Origin: Candidatus Woesearchaeota archaeon
Lineage (GTDB): Archaea > Nanobdellota > Nanobdellia > Woesearchaeales > GW2011-AR4
Direction of reading: 5' to 3'
Length of the DNA: 28,369 nt
NCBI GenBank assembly: GCA_016185815.1
Contig: JACPMT010000064.1
Coordinates: 1-28,369 of the forward strand
Part shown: positions 22,174-28,369 of the stretch, in pieces
How the letters are laid out: the number at the start of each line of letters is the position of its first letter
Numbering within the stretch: the stretch's first letter is position 1
Position numbers and translations under genes: made by a program
The notes under the pieces: model-generated
Database searches by the model: none
Told to the model about the DNA's origin: nothing
The model's input: only the letters and a program-made list of their open reading frames with translations

Positions 22174-24912
22174 CTATTCCCACACTCTTATCTCAATTAT
22201 CGCAGGCCCCCACAGGGAAGGAACTTTGGAGATTGTCAGCGTATTTACATTAAGGCTGTTGGAGTCTATATTCACGTCAAGCTTGCCGTCCTTGTCTATG
22301 TCAAGATTGCTGAATAACTGGTAAACAGCATTGTCCAATGCGTCATTCGAGTCATAAATCTTGGTTGAGAAACTGCATATGTCTGCTCCGCTATAAGTTG
22401 AAGGCACCTTTATTGTTGACGCTGTCCCGTCCTCAAAGCTGACTGTCCATGAGCAGCCGTCTGACTTGGCAACAACGCTGCTGTAGTCGGCAAATCCGTT
22501 CAGCAGCAATGTGTAAATCACCCTGCTGTCGTTTGAGCCGCCTGTTGAAGCTGTCGAATTAATACCCGTGCTTATTGCAATGCTGTTGCTTCCTTCATTT
22601 ATGTTGCTGACTGGAATGTTTACAGCAAACGGGTCTCCTAAAATTTGGTAATCGTTGCCAAAATCGCTTAACTGGTAAACTGTGTCTCCATTAACAACAA
22701 GCTTATCTGTCCATTTGCTTCCAGAATAAGAAGTTACTCTAGCATCTGAAACAGAGGTATTTGGATAAATGGTTAATGTCCCACTCGAGATATTGTTCCC
22801 AAACCTTTCAGTCTCAAATCCCAAAGGCACTTTGTTGAATTGAATTTCTGGTGCAGTGTAATTGAATTCTATGTAAGAATTTGAGTAAAGTACAGATTTA
22901 TTTAGCCCGGTTGCATTCACAATTTGCTCTGAGAAACTTATTGTATTAATCTCGCCTGCTATTGTTCCGTAAATATCCTGCAAATTTGTCGCATTTGTCG
23001 CATTAAAGAATTTGCCTCCGCTGCAGTTCATTCTTTTCAATGTTGTTGTATCAGCATCAGAGCCAAATGCAATAGTGTAAACACTTATTTTTTTGTTGCA
23101 AGCATCCCAAGCTGATTGAACAGCGTCTGCAATTGCAGTTGTATTTGGTTGTTGCGCGCATACAACATTCGGAGCGCCGTCGCTCATCAGGACAATGTAC
23201 TTGTTTCTTGAAGAGCTGCTCTGGCTTTCTAACATATTTACGCCCTTGTTTACTCCGCAGCATATGCAGGTGTCAAACCACGTGTCGGTTGTGTTTATGC
23301 CATTATTGATATCTGTTTTTGACGATGTTAAATCAAAAGTTCTGACAATCGAGTCAGAAAAAAATACCGGCTTTTGAGAAGATGAGGAACAAGTGTCTTT
23401 GTAAACTGCAGAGTAACCTGCGCTATCGCTGCTGCTGCTGAATTCCACAAGCCCTGCCTTATTGCCATTTATGTTTAATAGAGTATCGGCAAAAAGCATT
23501 GAAGCATTTTTATACTTATTAACCTTAGGCACGTCATCAGCAGGGCATATCGAATGAAATCTGCAACTGCAATAATTTTGGCTGTTGTTTGCCCAAAATG
23601 TTCTGTTTATTTCCACGAAGCCTGTTGGTGCTCCTGCATAAGTATTGTAATACCATTTGTTTCCTGACAACCAGCAGCCTTTGTTAGCGTCATCATCCCA
23701 CCCGTTTGACGCCCAACTTGTTGTGTCTGAGCACCAGTCCATCGAGCCGCTTACATCACTAACCAAGACAGCATCTGCAGTCCCGCCTAAGCCAGTGGCA
23801 TTTTTTATGCTAAGCCTTAACGGCATTGTTTGTTGGTTGAACAGGTTATAGTTAAGCATGGAGTTTAATGTAGAATTGCTTATAATGACATTCTTTGCGC
23901 CATTGGGGTTTTCCTCATAAACTGTTGTATTGCCAAGCTTCAAAAATATTGTATAAACGCTTGAATAATTTAGAAATACCTGCATATTGTTTAATGCGCC
24001 GGGCACGTAAATCGAGGAATACAGGTTAATAACCCCGTCAATGCCAGGAAACAGGTATTTTTCGCTTCCGGGAGTTTGGGTATCATTATATGATGATGTG
24101 ACATAAGCCACTCTTAAAAATCCTCCGGCAACATAAGGAATTCCAGACGTGAAATTAATTTTTATAATGTTCTCCCCTGGCCTGAAATTGGCAAGATAAG
24201 CGTTGCTGATATTCCATTTGTCAGCCAGCATGCTGCCTCCTCCTGAAGAGCCCTTTATGTAGCTTCCTGAGAAAAAGCCATTTATGTAAAGATTGAAGTT
24301 TCCGCCAGCGTCAACCTCAAGATAAGAGCTGTTAAAAGAAATAACGTCATTTGGCAGTATTAGTTTTTTTGTTAAGTTGCCGTCTCCTTCATAGCCGCCA
24401 AAATAGGCATAGGCATTTGTCCTCTTGCTCTTAATTCCAGAAAGCAATACCCTTGCCGTAAACCCTTCTGTCGGCTTTGCCTTTGAAATGCCGCTTATTA
24501 TCTTTCTTGAGGAAACAAGAGCCCTTTTTACAGGAAGGTCTTTGGAATATATAATCTCTTCATTTACCAGCACGCTGAACCCGTATGCAGCGGGAAATAT
24601 GCCTTCTGTCAGGTTTTTTGTAAAGTTCCTTGCCATGTCAATTTTGTCTTCTGCCCAGAAATCGCCGATCTGCTCAAGGATTGTATTGTTTATGTTTGTG
24701 ATGTCTCCTGATGCAATAAGGCTTTTTACATAGTCATTGCGGACTTCCCCAACTTTCATTGCAGAGAAAATCCTTACTAAATCCTGTGAAGCATAGTTAA
24801 CATTGACCCCTTGCTGCTGAACAGAGTAAAAATTGGAAACAAGCAGTATAGCCACTATCATAATGCCTGACGCAAGCAGGCTGTCAATCGTGAAAAATAT
24901 TCCCCTTTTCAT
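22174..24912 (-). CDS. Pilin-like giant with von Willebrand factor A domain, putative tip adhesin
   Basis: 912 residues. An N-terminal pilin-like segment (MKRGIFFTIDSLLASGIMIVAILLV) is followed by a helical N-terminal region and beta-rich parts with glycan sites. The VWA domain (about 380-655) has the metal-binding motif D386-V-S388-G-S390, a later SDGAP (D578) and the closing strand ISVYTIAFGSDA. Between the metal motif and the first helix there is an unusual Cys/Trp-rich insertion (about 393-465: CSDTTSW, KGCWL, NYCSCRFHSICPADD). A second cluster DTCICCG is near 548-553. The last 60 residues contain an EF-hand-like DIDKDGKLDVNID and end in beta strands. VWA-containing pilins elsewhere sit at pilus tips (as in TadG- or PilY1-type proteins), so a tip adhesin is the best inference. 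Confidence 0.82.
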   Translation of the reverse strand: MKRGIFFTIDSLLASGIMIVAILLVSNFYSVQQQGVNVNYASQDLVRIFSAMKVGEVRNDYVKSLIASGDITNINNTILEQIGDFWAEDKIDMARNFTKNLTEGIFPAAYGFSVLVNEEIIYSKDLPVKRALVSSRKIISGISKAKPTEGFTARVLLSGIKSKRTNAYAYFGGYEGDGNLTKKLILPNDVISFNSSYLEVDAGGNFNLYINGFFSGSYIKGSSGGGSMLADKWNISNAYLANFRPGENIIKINFTSGIPYVAGGFLRVAYVTSSYNDTQTPGSEKYLFPGIDGVINLYSSIYVPGALNNMQVFLNYSSVYTIFLKLGNTTVYEENPNGAKNVIISNSTLNSMLNYNLFNQQTMPLRLSIKNATGLGGTADAVLVSDVSGSMDWCSDTTSWASNGWDDDANKGCWLSGNKWYYNTYAGAPTGFVEINRTFWANNSQNYCSCRFHSICPADDVPKVNKYKNASMLFADTLLNINGNKAGLVEFSSSSDSAGYSAVYKDTCSSSSQKPVFFSDSIVRTFDLTSSKTDINNGINTTDTWFDTCICCGVNKGVNMLESQSSSSRNKYIVLMSDGAPNVVCAQQPNTTAIADAVQSAWDACNKKISVYTIAFGSDADTTTLKRMNCSGGKFFNATNATNLQDIYGTIAGEINTISFSEQIVNATGLNKSVLYSNSYIEFNYTAPEIQFNKVPLGFETERFGNNISSGTLTIYPNTSVSDARVTSYSGSKWTDKLVVNGDTVYQLSDFGNDYQILGDPFAVNIPVSNINEGSNSIAISTGINSTASTGGSNDSRVIYTLLLNGFADYSSVVAKSDGCSWTVSFEDGTASTIKVPSTYSGADICSFSTKIYDSNDALDNAVYQLFSNLDIDKDGKLDVNIDSNSLNVNTLTISKVPSLWGPAIIEIRVWE

Positions 24913-25076
24913 CGTTTATTTATTATGCGGTATTCATCAATAACTATCGCAACGGATTACTTTAATATCGCTGGGAATTCAAAAGCCGTTGTAATTTGTT
25001 TTTGAATTTTTTAATATATTTAGCATTGTTGCTTTTTATTGAAATTTAATTGCTTGATTTTTCTTTCCAAAACTTT

Positions 25077-26219
25077 TCATTGCCATGCATAAACAACCAT
25101 CTTAATAACTTTTGAATTATAATTCAGGTAGCGCTCAGTCTTCACAAGCTTATTTTTGCTTATATCTGTGACATTAATGGGATCGCACGTGCCTTCGACA
25201 AAGCTTTTTGCAAGGTCTTCAATTACATTGGTAAAATTGCCGCTAAAAAAGGCAACATCAAAATCGCTGAAAAAATAAATAGTGCCGTTGCCGTAGCTCC
25301 ATTTTGAAAGCGCATTTCTGCCGTCTTTGTTGAATGTTGCAATTTGTTTAAATCCAGCTGAATTTGAGGTATTCTCAACATAGTAGGCCTGCCTGAATAC
25401 GATATTATCGCCAACATTTAAGGATAAATAGGTGTCTGTATTATTTACAGTTGAGTTTTTCTCACTTTCTGATTGTCCTGATTTTTTGGAGAAATCTGCT
25501 CCTGCAAGATTTTGTCCCTGAGCGCTTATAAGCTGGCCGCTGAACATGGTTAATCCCCCTTTCGAAGAATAATTCTCAACTGCTGTTTTAAAATCGTCAA
25601 AATAAGACGGAGAGATGTCAGGATGCTCAAACACAAGAAACCCGTATTTGCTTATATTACTCATCAGACCATCTATATCTTTCACATTATTGCCGTCATC
25701 GCCAAAATAAATATCAGCTTCAAAAGTCTCGTTCATAAAATCCTTCAAAAATTTATCAGTCTCGCTAGAGTAATAATAAGCGCTTTTTACATTGTAACTT
25801 GGGTTAATGGTCGTGTAGCCAATCCCGCAAACTCCGTTTATGTTCAAGACTTCTCCATTTTCGTTGACAAAAAATACAAAATAATCATAGAATGTGCCAA
25901 AATTTGCTTTTGTTTTTGAGTAATTAAGCTGCTTGAAGGATTTTACTTTTGTTGCATTGAGCTTTTGCTCGTCGGCAATTCCTATTCTTATGACTGTTGT
26001 ACCATCCCAGTTGGCTGGATAGCCGCTTAAAGCCAGTGAAGATGAAACAGCTTTTGCATCCGACAGCATGACATCTAAGTCGCCCTTTTCCTGCTTTTGA
26101 AAGTTGTTTGTGTAGCTAAAATAGACTACCAAAGTGAAAGTAAAAAGCAATAAAGCTATTGCAAAGTCCATGTACCATGCTTGTGATTTATTTGATAATT
26201 TAATTGATATAAATAACAC
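25077..26219 (-). CDS. Pilin-like protein with a GATase1-like extracellular domain
   Basis: 380 residues. The N-terminus KLSNKS-QAWYMDFAIALLLFTFTLVVYF is a class III-like signal and core helix. It requires the GTG at 26219 (inside GGGGGTG) or a rare codon nearby as start; the first ATG (26171) would remove the signal. The outer part has a central alpha/beta region (ISKYGFLVFEHPDISPSYFDDF... SSKGGLTMFSGQLI) and a late YGNGTIYFFSDFDVAFF. Together these resemble the glutamine-amidotransferase-like fold found in BatA/DUF4350-type surface proteins; no catalytic Cys nucleophile is evident. It overlaps the upstream pilin gene by 20 bases. Probably a minor pilin or priming-complex component together with the VWA protein. 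Confidence 0.72.
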   Translation of the reverse strand: MLFISIKLSNKSQAWYMDFAIALLLFTFTLVVYFSYTNNFQKQEKGDLDVMLSDAKAVSSSLALSGYPANWDGTTVIRIGIADEQKLNATKVKSFKQLNYSKTKANFGTFYDYFVFFVNENGEVLNINGVCGIGYTTINPSYNVKSAYYYSSETDKFLKDFMNETFEADIYFGDDGNNVKDIDGLMSNISKYGFLVFEHPDISPSYFDDFKTAVENYSSKGGLTMFSGQLISAQGQNLAGADFSKKSGQSESEKNSTVNNTDTYLSLNVGDNIVFRQAYYVENTSNSAGFKQIATFNKDGRNALSKWSYGNGTIYFFSDFDVAFFSGNFTNVIEDLAKSFVEGTCDPINVTDISKNKLVKTERYLNYNSKVIKMVVYAWQ

Positions 26220-26586
26220 CCCCTGTTTTGTTTATCACATTAGTACCTTTAGTTACATTCCCAAATGCTTTTGGAATTGCAACAATATACAGGCTGTTTT
26301 TAGACTGTACAGTTATTGTACGGTTGTTAAAAGTCGTCAATGAGTAATTAATGCTGTCAAGCTTGTCTGGAATATCAAAAGCCCTCACATAGCCGTCTTC
26401 AACAGCAGCGGCTGTCATTAATTCCTGCTGCAGCTTCAGTGCAAGGTCCTTGACAGCCTCATTTTCTTTTTGAATCCTGAACTCATTTAGCTGGTCCAGG
26501 GAGGCAAGCTCGAAAGCTATGGCTATCAGGAAAGCCAGCCCCAGGAATATGAAAAATTCAGCACTTATTTGTGCCTTAGAATGCAT
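26200..26586 (-). CDS. Minor pilin with class III signal peptide
   Basis: 128 residues. MHSKA is followed by QISAEFFIFLGLAFLIAIAFELA, with Glu at +5 of the mature protein, the classical pilin position. A helical stretch (LNEFRIQKENEAVKDLALKLQQELMTAA) continues the core helix and precedes a small beta head (about 75-128) with sequons NYS, NRT, NVT and NKT. GAGGTG lies six bases before the ATG, and a TATA-like ACGATTTAAAAAAG is near 26604-26617, so a transcript may start here, after element B. It is coupled by overlap to the GATase1-like pilin. Confidence 0.82.
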   Translation of the reverse strand: MHSKAQISAEFFIFLGLAFLIAIAFELASLDQLNEFRIQKENEAVKDLALKLQQELMTAAAVEDGYVRAFDIPDKLDSINYSLTTFNNRTITVQSKNSLYIVAIPKAFGNVTKGTNVINKTGGVIYIN

Positions 26587-26630
26587 AATACACCTCTTTT
26601 TTAAATCGTTTTAATAGTAAAATTATACTT

Positions 26631-26821
26631 CAATCCGTCCTTCGGACAAATTCTTGTGCTCGGCGAAAATTTCCTTGCCAATCATTTTCGCCTCGCCTAT
26701 AAATTCAATAAAATATCAAATGTCGGAAATCAAGGATTTCCGAGCATGATCGAAAATCTCTTTGCGATTTATCGACAAGCGGTTTACTTTTATCACAGTA
26801 TACATCCAAAAGTCGCTCTCG
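26631..26821 (-). ncRNA. Structured intergenic element B
   Basis: Minus strand, between two pilin genes. It carries the same ordered blocks as element A: CGAGAGCGACTTTT, the ACTTTT/AAAAGT hairpin, AACCGCTT, an extra hairpin of TCGATAAATC with GATTTTCGA, CGGAAATC-CTT-GATTTCCG (26724-26742), TTTATTGAAT, AGGCGAGGCGA, a perfect nine-pair stem GGCGAAAAT/ATTTTCGCC (26662-26670 with 26684-26692) around GGCAAGG, GCCGAGCACAAGA, and GTCC-GAA-GGAC (26635-26645). Stem sequences differ from A while pairing is kept. Confidence 0.6.
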
Positions 26822-26846
26822 TGTTTTATTTTTTTAATTGAATTTT

Positions 26847-27257
26847 TCAGTTTGATGTTACCTGAACATACCCCTCTTCTGCCTTTATTGTTATGATGTG
26901 TATGCCTTGCGTTATTGGCAGGCTCCCGCTCATGTTGACAGGAGAAACCTGCACTATGTCTGTTATGCCATTTTTTGTTTTTATCTTAAACACAACCTCC
27001 TTGTTTGACAAATTCGTTGAATATATATTATCCGGAAAATTAAGCTTCAGCGTTGTCTGCGAAGGCTTGCCAAGATAATAAACTGATTCCGAGGAATCAG
27101 CTATTTTTCTGGCAATCTGCAGTGCCTGGCTTGCTGCCACTGAATCGCCTGAGTCTGAGGTATACGTGTAGTAAATAAGCAAAAGCGGAATTGTCATAAG
27201 CGTTGCGAAGCCCATGATAAGCATGTACTCAACACTGACTTGTGATTTCAAGTTCAT
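26847..27257 (-). CDS. Minor pilin with class III signal peptide
   Basis: 136 residues. MNLKS is followed by QVSVEYMLIMGFATLMTIPLLLIYYTY, with Glu at +5: a class III signal and core helix. The helix continues through SVAASQALQIARKIADSSESVYY into a beta-rich head (NFPDNIYSTNLSNKEVVFKI; the last strands HIITIKAEEGYVQVTS). No cysteines. The start overlaps the upstream membrane-protein gene by four bases (ATGA), so expression is coupled. The gene is followed by element B. The size fits minor or initiating pilins. Confidence 0.82.
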   Translation of the reverse strand: MNLKSQVSVEYMLIMGFATLMTIPLLLIYYTYTSDSGDSVAASQALQIARKIADSSESVYYLGKPSQTTLKLNFPDNIYSTNLSNKEVVFKIKTKNGITDIVQVSPVNMSGSLPITQGIHIITIKAEEGYVQVTSN

Positions 27258-27625
27258 TTTTTGCTTTTCCTTCTTGGTTTTGCCCTTACAAGCTGCTCTA
27301 TCTTTCTCCCGTCTTCCTTAAACCCGAATTCTTCGCTTATTTTAAGAACCCTGAAAGAAGCGACAATAAATGCCATATAAGCAAAGACTATGAATATATA
27401 TTCCGGATAGGTTGACAGCCCTTCAACATCTATGCTGACGCCAAAAAAGCTTCTTGCAGTCTGCCATACTGAAAAAATGACAATAAAAGCGAGGCATATT
27501 GCAAAATTATCCATGTACCTTCTTATAGAGCCCTCGCTTAACCTGTTTCTTGCCCTTGAAATCAAAAATAGGGAAGCGATACCAAATACGACTGTTGTAA
27601 CGCCAACCACAATCAAATGCACCAT
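27254..27625 (-). CDS. Small three-helix membrane protein of the pilus locus
   Basis: 123 residues. Three membrane helices are visible (about 3-22, 41-61 and 76-96), followed by a strongly basic cytoplasmic tail (KEDGRKIEQLVRAKPRRKSKK). Its ATG overlaps the stop of the RecA-like gene (TAATG), and its own stop overlaps the next pilin start, so the three genes are tightly coupled. It could tether the RecA-like protein to the membrane, since basic tails on short membrane proteins often serve as docking sites, but that is inference. No named family is recognised. Confidence 0.72.
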   Translation of the reverse strand: MVHLIVVGVTTVVFGIASLFLISRARNRLSEGSIRRYMDNFAICLAFIVIFSVWQTARSFFGVSIDVEGLSTYPEYIFIVFAYMAFIVASFRVLKISEEFGFKEDGRKIEQLVRAKPRRKSKK

Positions 27626-28185
27626 TAAGATCCACCTCCTCTGTCTATTCTGGCATCTGAAAACTGCGTAAGCTCGTCCAATAAGGCTTCCTCAGTCTCC
27701 TTTTCAAGCGTTATTATAATACCCTTTACCTTCCACTCCCTCATCTTTGCAGTCAAGAAATGCACAAATCTTGCCACAGTTGCTAGTTTGTTGAAAATAG
27801 CCAATGTATTTAAAGAATCAAAAATAAGGAATTTTTCACTCGGCAAAGCCTTGACTGCCTGGTCCATAGCAACAGACATGTCGCTTAATTTTTCAGCGCT
27901 TCCTATGTACAGGCAGTTCCCGACCTTTTTTGCCTCTGTTCTTGAGGCAGCGTCAATGAAAATTATGAGCCTTGTGTCTATGCCGTTGCTTTGAAGAATT
28001 CTCTGCATGATGTCATAGGGCTTGTTTAAGGTTACATAAACGCCCGGAATGCCGTCCTCTTTGACAAGAGATTTGACAATGTCAATAGCTGTTTTTTGGT
28101 AGCTTTTTGCATCTACAGTCACAAGAATCAAGTAGTCCTTTAAGCTTTTGACCTCTCTTTTGAAAGTCTCTTTGAGTTCCAGCAT
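27625..28185 (-). CDS. RecA/KaiC-like ATPase-fold protein with degenerate Walker A
   Basis: About 186 residues from ATG 28185; GTG codons at 28194 and 28191 overlap the Shine-Dalgarno-like GTGGTGGA. The fold pattern is that of the KaiC/RAD55/ArlH group without its N-terminal half: a first strand DYLILVTVDA, then SYQKTAIDIVKSLV in the P-loop position, GIPGVYVTLNKPY as second strand, and FLIFDSLNTLAIFN as Walker B-like strand, then GIIITLEKE. Instead of GxxxxGK[ST] the P-loop reads D-A-K-S-Y-Q-K-T: both glycines are gone but Lys-Thr remains. ArlH, the RecA-fold partner of the archaellum ATPase, is the obvious analogue, so it could be a regulatory partner of the pilus motor. It heads the pilus locus. 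Confidence 0.75.
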   Translation of the reverse strand: MLELKETFKREVKSLKDYLILVTVDAKSYQKTAIDIVKSLVKEDGIPGVYVTLNKPYDIMQRILQSNGIDTRLIIFIDAASRTEAKKVGNCLYIGSAEKLSDMSVAMDQAVKALPSEKFLIFDSLNTLAIFNKLATVARFVHFLTAKMREWKVKGIIITLEKETEEALLDELTQFSDARIDRGGGS

Positions 28186-28221
28186 TTCCACCACTTTTTT
28201 AATGGAGAATTCTATCGCTAT

Positions 28222-28237
28222 GAATATAAACTTTTCG
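28222..28237 (-). promoter_or_regulatory. Promoter of the first pilus-locus transcript
   Basis: On the minus strand the sequence reads CGAAAAGTTTATATTC, a BRE plus TATA box. The predicted start near 28203 leaves about 18 bases before ATG 28185. Confidence 0.6.
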
Positions 28238-28258
28238 AATTAAATGACTAAAACATAA

Positions 28259-28270
28259 ATCTTTTATATT
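28259..28270 (+). promoter_or_regulatory. TATA box for the divergent KaiC-like gene
   Basis: ATCTTTTATATTAG lies about 40 bases before the TTG start at 28305. A start near 28290 would include the GGGTGAT Shine-Dalgarno site in the leader. Confidence 0.5.
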
Positions 28271-28304
28271 AGTATAGGTAAAAATAAGAAAAAAGGGTGA
28301 TATT

Positions 28305-28369
28305 TTGGCAGTCGAGCTTATAAAAACAGGAGTGCCTGGCTTGGATCATGTGCTTAAAGGCGGCTTAAG
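28305..28369 (+). CDS. KaiC-like ATPase, N-terminal fragment at window edge
   Basis: The first 21 codons, from TTG 28305, read M(L)AVELIKTGVPGLDHVLKGG. This is the N-terminal signature of KaiC/RadA-like ATPases (TGIPGLDELLGGG), just before the expected Walker A. GGGTGAT precedes the start by four bases. The gene runs off the window. It is divergent from the degenerate RecA-like protein; the two share a fold and could work together. Confidence 0.8.
   Translation, partial: MAVELIKTGVPGLDHVLKGGL

Noticed and set aside
16618..26821. Elements A and B as insertion-sequence remnants or CRISPR repeats
   Set aside because: They contain no open frame, no terminal inverted repeats or target duplications that I can see, and no regularly spaced units. 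A small non-coding mobile repeat cannot be excluded.

Overview
The window is a stretch of an AT-rich archaeal chromosome. The evidence is an archaeal STT3/AglB oligosaccharyltransferase, a geranylgeranyl-reductase-type flavoenzyme (isoprenoid lipid saturation), an intron-containing tRNA-Trp, class III (archaeal pilin) signal peptides, TATA boxes about 25-30 bases in front of start codons (leaderless mRNAs), and GGTG-type Shine-Dalgarno sites. The small unknown membrane protein, the PGF-pre-PGF-type surface protein and the composition of the pilus locus look most like a DPANN archaeon of the Woesearchaeota/Pacearchaeota kind. That placement rests on general resemblance and was not tested by phylogeny.

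Layout. (1) 1-3658, minus: geranylgeranyl reductase followed by STT3/AglB, which runs off the left edge. (2) 3792-6488, plus: two secreted, C-terminally membrane-anchored proteins of beta-sandwich repeats. (3) 6490-6634, minus: tRNA-Trp(CCA) with a 48-base anticodon-loop intron and a second 25-base insertion in the D-loop. (4) 6724-7402: a small membrane protein converging on a DUF192 protein. (5) 7657-13331, plus: a two-gene unit of a roughly 1,680-residue, extremely sequon-rich surface protein and a small membrane-anchored protein. (6) 13589-28185, minus throughout: a type IV-pilus-like locus. In transcription order it holds a RecA/KaiC-like protein with a degenerate P-loop, a small membrane protein, three pilin-like proteins, a VWA-domain pilin-like giant, an AbrB-nucleotidyltransferase fusion with its partner, a single-pass membrane protein, a small secreted peptide, a winged-helix/coiled-coil protein, the assembly ATPase, two platform proteins (T2SSF/TadC type) and two paralogous cysteine-containing pilins. 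(7) 28305 onward, plus: start of a KaiC-like ATPase, divergent from the locus.

Working together: STT3 is the enzyme expected to glycosylate the many N-x-S/T sites of the surface and pilus proteins. The ATPase, platform proteins and class III signal pilins form an assembly machine whose prepilin peptidase is not in the window. The VWA protein is a candidate tip or adhesin subunit.

Most unusual are a family of three related, base-pairing intergenic elements (13351-13495 plus, 16618-16770 minus, 26631-26821 minus), each in sense orientation just after a stop codon; the self-regulating-looking AbrB-nucleotidyltransferase gene with two TTACGTAA palindromes between TATA box and start; the doubly interrupted tRNA-Trp; and the duplicated AFxIIDxIRxFYxG tail of the giant surface protein, next to a co-transcribed membrane-anchored partner.
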